Shown piece after piece: positions 16,843 to 24,357 of a stretch of DNA of 35,073 nt. The stretch comes from a virus. Under the pieces are notes generated by a model that was not told where the DNA came from, did no database searches, and saw only the letters and a program-made list of their open reading frames with translations. The stretch covers positions 1 through 35,073 of the IMG/VR virus record IMGVR_UViG_3300020580_000040, one strand, 5' to 3'. The stretch's first letter is position 1; the number at the start of each line of letters is the position of its first letter. The translations under genes were made by a program, and so were the position numbers.

Positions 16843-16879
16843 GTGGTGCGGCACCCGTAGTACTAGACACACGCACCAC
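16843..16879. promoter_or_regulatory. Inverted repeat in the divergent control region
   Basis: GTGGTGCG (16843-16850) and CGCACCAC (16872-16879) are perfect inverted copies 21 bp apart, between the leftward start at 16768 and the rightward promoter at 16902. It could be an operator for the leftward arm. No convincing leftward -10 box was found. Confidence 0.4.
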
Positions 16880-16901
16880 GTTGTACCGTCACGCACTATA
16901 G

Positions 16902-16930
16902 TTGACAGGTGCCAATTAGTGGGCAATAAT
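16902..16930 (+). promoter_or_regulatory. Sigma70-like early promoter
   Basis: A perfect TTGACA (16902-16907), a 17-bp spacer and AATAAT (16925-16930, one mismatch to TATAAT). It points into the rightward arm, with the start of transcription expected near 16937. Operator-like repeats cover the -10 and start site. Confidence 0.75.
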
Positions 16931-16947
16931 CTGCCCATTAGTGGGCA
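16915..16947. promoter_or_regulatory. Two-turn operator overlapping the early promoter
   Basis: The 11-mer ATTAGTGGGCA occurs at 16915-16925 and 16937-16947, start to start 22 bp, two helical turns. The second copy is half of the palindrome TGCCCA-TTAG-TGGGCA (16932-16947). The positions over -10 and the start site fit a repressor. The cognate protein is unknown; the HTH-like products at 20479 and 32649 are candidates. Confidence 0.6.
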
Positions 16948-16963
16948 TCTGAAAGGCGCATAC

Positions 16964-18319
16964 GTGGCAACTACTTCTAGTCCAGTCGTTGAAAAGGTTA
17001 CAAGAACGCGCACAGTACCCCCCGCCGAGCTCGCAAAAGAAAACACGAACACAATGCCCGATTTTTGGGAGTACATCGAATCGCTCGAGCCATCGCAATG
17101 GGAGCGCGAAGATCATGTGGTGTATTTGTACCGCGAGGATCCTAAAGACTCGACATATTCCACGGAGCCGAGCTACGTTGACAAATTTTCAGGAACAATC
17201 GAAATCTTTCCAGGCGGCCCAAGCTATCAAATGAACGATCGCGGAATCATCGAACACGCGATTAAGGAAAAGCATGGCGGCAAAGCGTTTCGCCTGATCT
17301 GCAAGAAAGGAAAGCAGCGCATCGCGATCGGGAAATGCGTCAACGGCGCCCCGCCGAAATATCCGGACACGAATCCGCAGCGCTTACCATTGCCGCACGC
17401 CATGCCAACGGATGCCAGCGTGGCTTCGAAAGCGATCGATGCGATGGCCAATCAGCAGCCAGACGCCATGCGCCTGGCGATGGAAGTACTTCGCAGCGCT
17501 TCCGAAATTGTGATGCGCACGGCCAATCCACCAACGCAGACGCCCACGCCGCCGCAGCGCGATCCGTTAGTGGAAGCACTTTTGCAAAGAGCATTGAATC
17601 CGCCAGCGCCACCGGATCCGTTCGAGATGTTCGTAAAGTTTAAGAATCTGATGGGCGATAGCGGCGGTGGCATGGCCGGCAATCCGCAGCTAATGGATAA
17701 AGTGCTCAGCGCGGCCGTTGATAAGATCCTGAATCCCGTGGCGCCAGTAACCGGCCGCACCACGCTACTCGATATCGGCCGAGAATTTATTCCAGTGTTG
17801 GGGACAGTCATGCACGAATATCGTTTGTCTCGCGAAGCAGATGCACGCATCACGGAGATCCAACGCAGCGCCATGCCCGCACAGCCGGCGCCGGCTGTAC
17901 CTGCGGCCGCTTTGCCGCCGGCACCTGCGCCGCAGCCCGTTCCCCAAGCCGCGCCGAATCCGCCAGCAGCACCTGCGCTAACATTTCCACAGATCGAAGC
18001 GCACATCACGAAAATCATCACGAATCTGCAATACACTACAGATGAAGCCGTGGACAAAGTTCTAGAATTTCTCTACGATACGGATCCGCGCATAGTGGCC
18101 GCACTGCTAAATCCGCCATCGATAAATGCGCAACTCAAGCCAGGCAAAGAGGGATTGCTAGTTCTTTTCCAAGTCGAGGCGGAATTGAATCCGTGCCTTA
18201 ACAATGTCCCGCGGCTTTCTGAGTTCCTGGATAAATTCATCGCACAAGCCACGGAAGAGGAAGCCGCCGAAGCGCGCCTGCGCGCCGCGGCGCCGGCCCC
18301 CGGCACAAAACCCGCGTAA
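16964..18319 (+). CDS. Unknown first early protein, helical with Pro/Ala linker
   Basis: 451 aa from GTG 16964, chosen because AAAGG lies 6 nt upstream and all upstream codons lie in the promoter/operator; an in-frame ATG at 16841 precedes the promoter. The N-terminal domain (about 30-130) contains MPDFWEYIESLEPSQW, VVYLYRED and KHGGKAFRLICKKGKQRI. A helical region follows, then a Pro/Ala linker and a helical C-terminal domain. I recall the FW-Y-L...HGG-YRL pattern in other phage proteins of unknown function. Promoter-proximal place suggests a regulator or replication accessory. Confidence 0.7.
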   Translation: MATTSSPVVEKVTRTRTVPPAELAKENTNTMPDFWEYIESLEPSQWEREDHVVYLYREDPKDSTYSTEPSYVDKFSGTIEIFPGGPSYQMNDRGIIEHAIKEKHGGKAFRLICKKGKQRIAIGKCVNGAPPKYPDTNPQRLPLPHAMPTDASVASKAIDAMANQQPDAMRLAMEVLRSASEIVMRTANPPTQTPTPPQRDPLVEALLQRALNPPAPPDPFEMFVKFKNLMGDSGGGMAGNPQLMDKVLSAAVDKILNPVAPVTGRTTLLDIGREFIPVLGTVMHEYRLSREADARITEIQRSAMPAQPAPAVPAAALPPAPAPQPVPQAAPNPPAAPALTFPQIEAHITKIITNLQYTTDEAVDKVLEFLYDTDPRIVAALLNPPSINAQLKPGKEGLLVLFQVEAELNPCLNNVPRLSEFLDKFIAQATEEEAAEARLRAAAPAPGTKPA

Positions 18320-18357
18320 CGCTTTACGCACAATCCACAGTTTTTCCAAGAGCGCAG

Positions 18358-18387
18358 TTGACACGCGCCGCCTTCGTGGCATACATT
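18358..18387 (+). promoter_or_regulatory. Possible promoter before the helicase gene
   Basis: TTGACA (18358-18363), an 18-bp spacer and TACATT (18382-18387, 4 of 6). A CGCACA element like the origin iterons lies at 18327-18332. Moderate match only. Confidence 0.4.
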
Positions 18388-18418
18388 CCTCCGCGTTCCG
18401 CGTCGAGTGAGGGTTTCG

Positions 18419-18456
18419 CGCCGAGCGTTGAGCATGGCTTGCTGTAACGCTCGGCG
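18419..18456 (+). promoter_or_regulatory. Strong leader hairpin before the helicase gene
   Basis: CGCCGAGCGTT (18419-18429) pairs perfectly with AACGCTCGGCG (18446-18456), with AGCA/TGCT able to extend the stem inwards. It is followed by TGCCCTTTTC, a weak T-tract. It could be an attenuator or terminator between the first early gene and the helicase. Two in-frame alternative start codons (18407, 18434) lie before or inside it, which argues for the start at 18485. Confidence 0.5.
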
Positions 18457-18484
18457 TGCCCTTTTCGATGTGGCAGCAAGCCAA

Positions 18485-19903
18485 ATGTCATCAGATCCCC
18501 GCTCACGAACTAGTGCCGATAATCCGCCGCCGCAAAATATAGACGCGGAGCGCGCCATACTCGGCACAATCCTGCAAAACAATGCCGCGCTTGCCTCTAT
18601 CGCCAAAATTCTCTATTCCGGTGATTTTTTCCACCAGCATCACCAGGTGATCTTCCGCCACATGCTGCGCCTGGCCGATGCCGGCGCGCCTGTCGAGCTC
18701 GTTACGCTTTCGGATTCGCTACACCAAGAACATACGATCGAAACCGCCGGCGGCGATGCCTACTTGGCTTCGCTGGCCGATGGCATGATGCGTGTCTCGA
18801 ACGTGGAGCACTACGCGAAGATAGTGAAAGAAAAATCCCGCCTGCGCGAAATCATCCGCGCCACTCACGATCTGCAGCAGCAAGCATGGGCGAAAGATGG
18901 CAGCTCCGTGCAGATCTTCGCGGACCTGGCCGAATTCCTGAAAATGTCCAGCAACGGCCACGGCGATAATTCTTTAATTGCCGTCGACGTTTTAGACTTT
19001 CTGCAGATGAAGCTGGATCCCATCGATTTTGTGATTGAGCCGATACTTCCCGTGAGCAACTCCGCCATGATCTTCGCGCCCACCGGCGTTGGTAAAACGT
19101 ACATCATGCTGCACATGGCCTACTCTGTAGCAATCGGCGCGCTGAATTGTTTTGTTTGGGATATCCCGCATGCCCGGCCCGTGCTCTACGTCGACGGCGA
19201 AATGGATCAGCTCACCCTGCAGGAACGGCTTAACGAAATCGTGAAAGCGTTTCTGCCGGTGACGCCGCAGCACGGCTATATGAAAGTGATCACGCCAGAT
19301 CAGCAGCCTAAGTTCCCGCCGCGGATCAACACCAAAGAAGGCCGCGCGCGGATCGAGGAGCATCTATCACCGGGCGCCTTCTGCATCCTGGATAACATTG
19401 TCACTCTTTGCCCTGGCGGCGATGAGAAAGAATCGGAAGACTGGTCTGTGATCCAGGAATGGATTTTGTATCTGCGGCGGAATCGCATCAGCTTATTTAT
19501 GGTGCAGCACGCCGGCAAGAGCGGAGATCAGATCGGCACATCGAAAAAAGAAATTCAGCTTTCCTGTAACATCAAACTGCGCAATCAAAATCACTACACG
19601 CCAGAAGACGGGTTGCGCGTCGAGGCGCGGCTAACAAAACTGCGGCGCCGCGGCAAGGATGGCCGGTGGGATCCGCGGTGGGCACAGCCGTTTGAGATCG
19701 CCTATAAAGTGAACGAAGGCGCGGCAGAGTTCACCACGCGCCCGATGAAAGGCATCCTCAAAAAGCAAGCCGTGGAATTACTGGTGGCGGGCGCCCATCC
19801 CAAAGAAGTGATGGAAGCCACTGGGCTCGATCGCTTCGTGGTCTATCGCTTAAAGAAAACCCTCAAAGATCAAGGTATCGCCGCCGCGGAAGCGTCCGAA
19901 TAG
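18485..19903 (+). CDS. DnaB/RepA-like replicative helicase
   Basis: 472 aa from ATG 18485, chosen because it gives the usual short lead into a DnaB N-terminal domain (NIDAERAILGTIL) and lies past the leader hairpin. Order: DnaB-type N-terminal helical domain (about 17-125); RecA-like ATPase with Walker A APTGVGKT (198-205), YVDGEM (235-240) and Walker B FCILDN (about 299-304); and a C-terminal winged-helix-like segment (about 425-465). The ATPase resembles the RepA/AAA_25 branch rather than classical DnaB. Likely unwinds phage DNA at replication start. It is followed directly by the iteron region. Confidence 0.85.
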   Translation: MSSDPRSRTSADNPPPQNIDAERAILGTILQNNAALASIAKILYSGDFFHQHHQVIFRHMLRLADAGAPVELVTLSDSLHQEHTIETAGGDAYLASLADGMMRVSNVEHYAKIVKEKSRLREIIRATHDLQQQAWAKDGSSVQIFADLAEFLKMSSNGHGDNSLIAVDVLDFLQMKLDPIDFVIEPILPVSNSAMIFAPTGVGKTYIMLHMAYSVAIGALNCFVWDIPHARPVLYVDGEMDQLTLQERLNEIVKAFLPVTPQHGYMKVITPDQQPKFPPRINTKEGRARIEEHLSPGAFCILDNIVTLCPGGDEKESEDWSVIQEWILYLRRNRISLFMVQHAGKSGDQIGTSKKEIQLSCNIKLRNQNHYTPEDGLRVEARLTKLRRRGKDGRWDPRWAQPFEIAYKVNEGAAEFTTRPMKGILKKQAVELLVAGAHPKEVMEATGLDRFVVYRLKKTLKDQGIAAAEASE

Positions 19904-20425
19904 CGTTCGGATAGCGTATTCCCATATATATTTTTTCTCAAGATCAGGTGATTGTGCGCACCAGATCGCACGTGCGAAACGCACATACCCCTATGTGCGA
20001 TTTGTCTCTGTAACTCCTTTAGAATCTATAACCCTTGTGCGATGTATGTGCGATGTATATACATTTTTTACGTGTAAGTGCTTTAGTTTCAGTAAAAGGT
20101 GCGTTTTTGTGTGCGAAGTGTGTGTGTGTGTACCCCCTAAATTTGCCCGAAACGCACATCCCTACCCCCCCCCGGTATACTGTCAGAATTATCTGGCAGT
20201 AGTAGGATGGAATGTTTTTTCACACTCTCCCGCACAAAAAGACTCTAACTCTTTTCTTTTCTTTAGAGAGCGTAAAACTACCGCACATCTTTCCGGCTAA
20301 ACCCTTTGTTTCCGTAAGCCGCTCCGCCGATCCGCACAAGCCATTCGCACATCGCGCACATGCCTATGTATATTAGACTTAACGCCGAGATCAATTTTAA
20401 TTGACGTGCGCGGCGAAAATAGTGC
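19904..20425. repeat. Iteron array, candidate replication origin
   Basis: Non-coding, AT-richer DNA. The hexamer TGTGCG occurs at 19953, 19994, 20036, 20047 and 20110; its complement CGCACA at 19980, 20153, 20231, 20282, 20333, 20346 and 20355. Two copies form an 11-bp tandem repeat (TGTGCGATGTA, 20036-20057). Two more form a perfect 8-bp inverted repeat with a CCCC loop (19980-19999). AT-rich tracts (19924-19936, 20054-20070), a C9 run near 20165, an imperfect palindrome (20178-20201) and TCAATT/AATTGA (20391-20404) are also present. Iterons beside a helicase gene fit an origin; a control region is the alternative. Confidence 0.65.
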
Positions 20426-20454
20426 TTGACATTTAATCGTAAATATCGTATTGT
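20426..20454 (+). promoter_or_regulatory. Promoter for the second part of the early arm
   Basis: TTGACA (20426-20431), a 17-bp spacer and TATTGT (20449-20454). Transcription would start near 20461, so an ATG at 20461 would be leaderless. The GTG at 20479 instead has a proper ribosome site. Confidence 0.65.
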
Positions 20455-20478
20455 TCGTATATGTCAAGAGGTAAGCAG

Positions 20479-20826
20479 GTGCGGGCGTTAAGGCCCGATC
20501 AAATCGCACGCCTGGCGGCTTTTAAGAAGGCGGCGCATCCAGAGCATGGCGCCCCTCACGGTTACAGCTATCCACAGCTACGGATGGCGATGGCGGCATC
20601 CTTCCGGTGGGAGACACTCAAGAAAGCGCTTGGCGGGCTTCCTGTGTGGGATCTGCACCATAGCTATATCGTTGACTGGATTGAGCGATACTTGCCCGCG
20701 GCGCCGGCCGCCGTCGACGGCAAAGCGGCTGCCAGTGGTGAACGTGAAACAGAAGAGGCATCGGGCGATGGCGAGCCAAACGAAGAGGAAGCCGGCACAA
20801 CTGGAACTATTCGCGGGAGCCGGTGA
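20479..20826 (+). CDS. Small HTH-like protein, possible regulator
   Basis: 115 aa from GTG 20479, chosen because AAGAGGT lies 6-8 nt upstream; the in-frame ATG at 20461 coincides with the expected transcription start. Residues about 35-75 (YPQLRMAMAASFRWETLKK and following) have a helix-turn-helix-like spacing. The last 40 residues are low-complexity and acidic and overlap another possible gene. Position right behind a promoter and origin suggests a transcription or copy control factor, unproven. Confidence 0.6.
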   Translation: MRALRPDQIARLAAFKKAAHPEHGAPHGYSYPQLRMAMAASFRWETLKKALGGLPVWDLHHSYIVDWIERYLPAAPAAVDGKAAASGERETEEASGDGEPNEEEAGTTGTIRGSR

Positions 20827-21004
20827 AATCCACGCACTCGGATTGCTTGGATGGAAGGATGCAATATGGTCGAAACGAATCGAAATACCGCTACAGAACG
20901 GGAATTGCTTGACGCTAGATCTGGCAACTATACGCCGATCGCGCCAGGAACCATCACCATCAGCGGCCCCTGCATCGAATGCCGGCAAGAGACAGAATCC
21001 GTAG
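20768..21004 (+). CDS. Possible overlapping small gene
   Basis: 78 aa from ATG 20768, overlapping the end of the preceding gene and the start of the next. The central part (QLELFAGAGEIHALGLLGW, KDAIWSKRIEIPL) reads like real protein, while the tail is low-complexity. It is the only frame covering 20827-20865. The ribosome site is weak. Could be spurious. Confidence 0.35.
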   Translation: MASQTKRKPAQLELFAGAGEIHALGLLGWKDAIWSKRIEIPLQNGNCLTLDLATIRRSRQEPSPSAAPASNAGKRQNP

Positions 21005-21081
21005 TCCGCGGGGATGTGAATAGCGTTGTCTTCCTCTGCCCGCCGTGCGGGAAAGCGATCCGCGAAGGGCGCCTGGCATGA
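20866..21081 (+). CDS. Small zinc-ribbon protein
   Basis: 71 aa from ATG 20866, with GGAAGGA just upstream; an in-frame ATG at 20851 lacks this. Two CxxC pairs (CIEC, CPPC) about 25 residues apart form a zinc ribbon. The stop overlaps the next start as ATGA. Likely nucleic-acid or protein binding; no specific role known. Confidence 0.65.
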   Translation: MVETNRNTATERELLDARSGNYTPIAPGTITISGPCIECRQETESVVRGDVNSVVFLCPPCGKAIREGRLA

Positions 21082-21782
21082 GTGTCGAGCCGCGGCGCGG
21101 TTGTGGTTTTCGCAAAGTTGGCGGTCTGTACCTAGTATCGGGCGGCCGCGGCGTTTTTTGTGATCGGCTACCTATCGCGCTTGATGTGTGTCCTACGTGT
21201 TCGCACGGTATCAAGCAATCCCGCGGTTGGACGTGGGTAGACACTGCGGCGCTAGTCGGTGGTGTCCATCCTCAGTGTGAAGATACTTTTGCCTGCCCAT
21301 TGTGCATGGCACCGCAAGATCTAGGCCGCTCTGGCCTACTGTGGATCGGCGAAAAGTTTTATAAATCCCCGTTAGACTTTGATCGAGAAGCTGCCGCATT
21401 AGGCGTGAGCCGTAGGATCGCCGCCATTCCGCGCGGTTTCAAAGTTGGAGAAAAGTGGATATTGCTCGCGCATCCCAAAGCAGTAATGCAAATGCAACGC
21501 TGTGAGTGTGGGCATTCCTACGCCGATCATTTTCATAATGGATTCGGCCCGTGTGGTGTTTGTCCAGCCGATAAATGCACACTTTTTCAAGCGGCATTGA
21601 CACCCGGCATTTTCAAAGTGTGGCGGCCAGAACGGATCGAGAAGATCCTTGCGGAATCACAACGCGGATCCGCGGAAGCCTTAGAGCTGATCGAAAAAGG
21701 TATAACGTTGGTTTTTGTTCCGGACGATGATCCCGATCATCGAGGATCTGCGCACGATAAGTTGGGAGAAGAGGAAGACTAA
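21078..21782 (+). CDS. Multi-zinc-ribbon phage protein of unknown function
   Basis: 234 aa from ATG 21078 (ATGA with the preceding gene). It starts with CGFRKVGGLYLVSGG, then CPTC, CEDTFACPLC, GLLWIGEKFYKSP, a conserved-looking VSRRIAAIPRGFKVGEKW and VLLAHPKAV-like stretch. A Cys/His-dense segment (CECGHSYADHFHNGFGPC, then CPADKC) follows. I recall this organisation in conserved hypothetical proteins of many phages. At least three metal sites are possible. Role unknown, presumably in early takeover or DNA/RNA binding. Confidence 0.75.
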   Translation: MSVEPRRGCGFRKVGGLYLVSGGRGVFCDRLPIALDVCPTCSHGIKQSRGWTWVDTAALVGGVHPQCEDTFACPLCMAPQDLGRSGLLWIGEKFYKSPLDFDREAAALGVSRRIAAIPRGFKVGEKWILLAHPKAVMQMQRCECGHSYADHFHNGFGPCGVCPADKCTLFQAALTPGIFKVWRPERIEKILAESQRGSAEALELIEKGITLVFVPDDDPDHRGSAHDKLGEEED

Positions 21783-21785
21783 ACC

Positions 21786-22115
21786 ATGAGCCCCACCACG
21801 AAACTCGCGCTGCGGCGGTTTGCGCTGCGATGGCTGCGGAAGCTGGTCGACGTTGCGGACGATCGCCTGCATGCCGCCGAAGTACAACTGCGAAACGATC
21901 TCTCTGGCCGTAATCAAGTACCTGCGAAGGCGGCATCCATTTGCGGGGAAAACCGTGATCTCAAGACCTGCCTCACCGAGCACCCGGTACGGCCAGAGAA
22001 TTATATCCAATGGGAAGCGCGGCGCAGCGGTGTGGCGCCGATATCGAAGAAAACCGCCCGCCGGCAGCGGCAACGAATGACCGCGGCCGCCTTTGATCTC
22101 AGGTTCGCGCGATGA
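21786..22115 (+). CDS. Small basic protein of unknown function
   Basis: 109 aa. GGAAG precedes the ATG. Rich in Arg and Lys, with a helical start (LALRRFALRWLRKLVDVADD). The basic tail KKTARRQRQR suggests nucleic-acid contact. Ends in ATGA overlap with the next gene. Confidence 0.6.
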   Translation: MSPTTKLALRRFALRWLRKLVDVADDRLHAAEVQLRNDLSGRNQVPAKAASICGENRDLKTCLTEHPVRPENYIQWEARRSGVAPISKKTARRQRQRMTAAAFDLRFAR

Positions 22116-22366
22116 ACGCCGAAGAGATCCGAAAGACGGAGCAGCCGAGCCACAAGAGCGATCCTCACACTGCCGCTGTTTTCTGGCTTCGCGAGATTGC
22201 CGCGCAGCTCGCAGAACTAAACGCGGGGAATGCTGCGAGCGCAATGCTAAAGAAGATCGAAGTGATATCCCTGCGGACGTGTAACTCAGAGCGAGACTTA
22301 GCAGTTACTCTGGAAAGTATCCGCCATTTATTCTACGAAAAACAAAGAGAGAACTATAGGACGTGA
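22112..22366 (+). CDS. Small helical protein of unknown function
   Basis: 84 aa, predicted all-helical (AVFWLREIAAQLAELNAG...LTLESIRHLFYEKQ). Coupled by ATGA to the preceding gene and by GTGA to the ATPase gene, so it may act with or regulate the ATPase. Not recognised. Confidence 0.6.
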   Translation: MNAEEIRKTEQPSHKSDPHTAAVFWLREIAAQLAELNAGNAASAMLKKIEVISLRTCNSERDLAVTLESIRHLFYEKQRENYRT

Positions 22367-24165
22367 GCGGATCGATCCATCTTGGCTATGTGGTGGGCAC
22401 AGGTGAGCCCGTGGAGATCCCGCTACGCCATACGGCCGTCACCGGGCAAACGCAGGAATCCGGAAAAACTACCACGCTCGAGGGATTGATCCATCGCTCT
22501 GGATTGCAGGCAGTGGCCTACGTCACCAAACGCGGTGAATCTAGTTTCCACGTGATGCGGCCGATCCCGCCCTACTTCCAGGAACGCGCAGACTGGAAAT
22601 TCGTGCAATCACTGCTCGAGGCGTCCACCGAAACGAAATTAAAATTCGAACAGAGTTGGATCATGCGCGCCAGTGAAGGCGCCAAAACGCTGCAGGATGT
22701 GCAGACGAATATCAAGCGCTTTCTAGAAGGCGTCAAAGAGCCGCGCGCTTTGCCGCGCCGCGGGCGCAATCCAAACCGGACAGATCAGAAGGAAGTGAAA
22801 GAACGCTGGCTGCAAAAGCCGGCGCGCGGGCTTTCCGGCGATGTGTATTACGTCCTAAACAAATACCTGGACGATATCATGCCGCAGCTCGCCGAGATGC
22901 CGTACACCACCGCGCTCGAGCTGGCCGATGGGCTGAATGTGATGGATCTGCGCGATTATGAATTCCCCCTGCAAGCGCTGGTGATCCGTTCCGTCACCGA
23001 TCGGATACGGCAGCACCTGGAAGGAACGATCAATATCATCCCCGAAGCGTGGAAGTTTGCGCCGAAGTTTCGTGGCTCGCCCGTGCGCCTGGCGGCGGAA
23101 GAATACGTGCGCGAAGCCGCGGCTATGAAAAACTTCCTCTGGATCGATTCGCAGGATCTGGCCGGCGTGGCGGATGTGCTGATGCGCCAGGTGGGCGTCT
23201 GGCTCTTTGGCGTGCAGCGCGCCACGCGGGAGATCTGGCGCGCGCTCGAGCACATGCCCGAGGGTTTGCCGGCAAAGCGGCCGCGGCCGGCGGATATCGC
23301 TACGCTCAGTAAAGGCCAGTTCTATGTTTGCTTTGGGAAAGAGATGTACAAAGTTTATGTGCAGCCGGCGTGGATGACGGCCGCACACGCGGAAGCGATC
23401 GCCCGCGGGGAAGAGGATGTGGAATCCGCCCGCGAGATTTTAAAGGAGTACGCACATGGTGCAAATCAAAAGCAAGCCGTGGCCGCCGCCCACAAGCGAA
23501 GCGGATCTGCGGAAGTGGTGCCGGCAAGCGAAGTGGTTTCAGTGTCTCGGCTGCAATCCGGTGAAGTTTCTGAAAGCGGATCAGGTGATCCCGCATTTAA
23601 TGGCAACGCACAGCGTGGCGATGATCCAGCCGGTAGCGCCGAAAGCGAGGAAGCCATGTGGAAAGAAAAGTACGAAGAGTTAAAGAAAGAATTCGATCTT
23701 TTGACCGCGCGGATGCGTGTGGTGCCCGTGGGACCTCCAGCCAATGGCGCGCCCGTGATTCGCGGCGAAATGGCAGAATGGTTCGAAAAGTTTCCCGCTG
23801 ATTCGCTTGAAGCCACATACCAGTACATTCGAAAACGGCTGCGCGAGGAGAATCCTCAAGATCTCCTGGCGATAATGAAAAAACCAGAGATGCGAGTCCA
23901 GATTGAACGGCCGGTGCTCACGATCGAAGGCAATACCCTGCAGGGACGGATGGCCCAACTGGTGAGTGAAGGATTTTTCAAACAAGCGCAAAGCGCGAAA
24001 GTTGCTACCGCGGAAGCGGTACGCCGCGGCTGGTGTCACCCGAAAACGCCGTTTATGCGTGTCCAGGATCCACTGGACAAACTAACCGGGATGGGCTTCC
24101 TCACACGCGAAGCCGATGGCTATCTGATCGTTCCAGGCATGAAAATCAACATCACGGAGGCGTGA
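22363..24165 (+). CDS. FtsK/HerA-like ATPase, candidate genome packaging motor
   Basis: 600 aa from GTG 22363 (GTGA overlap). Walker A GQTQESGKT at 28-36, Walker B NIIPEAW with the catalytic Glu at 228, and a downstream IDSQDLAGVADVLMRQ segment (from 261) that fits the sensor region of the HerA/FtsK/VirB4 group. The ATPase part ends near 365. A low-complexity linker (about 366-425), a coiled coil (MWKEKYEELKKEFDLL) and a winged-helix-like C-terminus follow. In tailless membrane phages an ATPase of this class packages DNA. Its place in the early arm also allows a helicase or conjugation-like role. No terminase exists elsewhere in the window, which supports packaging. The linker overlaps a plausible second gene. 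Confidence 0.75.
   Translation: MSGSIHLGYVVGTGEPVEIPLRHTAVTGQTQESGKTTTLEGLIHRSGLQAVAYVTKRGESSFHVMRPIPPYFQERADWKFVQSLLEASTETKLKFEQSWIMRASEGAKTLQDVQTNIKRFLEGVKEPRALPRRGRNPNRTDQKEVKERWLQKPARGLSGDVYYVLNKYLDDIMPQLAEMPYTTALELADGLNVMDLRDYEFPLQALVIRSVTDRIRQHLEGTINIIPEAWKFAPKFRGSPVRLAAEEYVREAAAMKNFLWIDSQDLAGVADVLMRQVGVWLFGVQRATREIWRALEHMPEGLPAKRPRPADIATLSKGQFYVCFGKEMYKVYVQPAWMTAAHAEAIARGEEDVESAREILKEYAHGANQKQAVAAAHKRSGSAEVVPASEVVSVSRLQSGEVSESGSGDPAFNGNAQRGDDPAGSAESEEAMWKEKYEELKKEFDLLTARMRVVPVGPPANGAPVIRGEMAEWFEKFPADSLEATYQYIRKRLREENPQDLLAIMKKPEMRVQIERPVLTIEGNTLQGRMAQLVSEGFFKQAQSAKVATAEAVRRGWCHPKTPFMRVQDPLDKLTGMGFLTREADGYLIVPGMKINITEA
23456..23683 (+). CDS. Probable zinc-finger gene nested in the ATPase linker
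   Basis: 75 aa in another frame. It has its own strong ribosome site (AAAGGAG, 7 nt before ATG 23456) and a C2H2-like motif, CLGC then HLMATH (C-x2-C-x13-H-x3-H). The ATPase frame over the same bases translates to a low-complexity Ser/Gly/Glu linker, as expected if it is the secondary frame. A third start (ATG 23656, GAGGAAG upstream) could restart the C-terminal domain. Either true dual coding or a gene fusion by read-through is possible. Confidence 0.55.
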   Translation: MVQIKSKPWPPPTSEADLRKWCRQAKWFQCLGCNPVKFLKADQVIPHLMATHSVAMIQPVAPKARKPCGKKSTKS

Positions 24166-24357
24166 GTGTATAGCATCCGCATGGAGCAAATAGTGGTGGA
24201 TTCAGGAGGATCGAGTTACGAAGGAATTTTGTACGGCAGAGATCGCCACGGGAATGTATACGAATATATACGGGCGGAAAATGGCGAAGGCTGGCGCCCG
24301 TTGGTGATGAATGAAGTTGAGATAAAGCCTTCCGAAAATGAGGAAAAGGGAAAATGA
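24166..24357 (+). CDS. Small protein of unknown function
   Basis: 63 aa from GTG 24166 with GGAGG 5 nt upstream. The sequence suggests a small beta protein (EGILYGRDRHGNVYEYI) with a charged tail. The stop overlaps the next start as ATGA. Confidence 0.55.
   Translation: MYSIRMEQIVVDSGGSSYEGILYGRDRHGNVYEYIRAENGEGWRPLVMNEVEIKPSENEEKGK

Noticed and set aside
19995-20300. 101-codon Cys-rich frame in the iteron region
   Set aside because: Its Cys and Val residues come from the TGTGCG and TG repeats; no ribosome site. Repeats explain the sequence better.
19904-20460. CRISPR array
   Set aside because: The repeats are short hexamers to 11-mers in both orientations with irregular spacing, not direct repeats with regular spacers; no cas genes.
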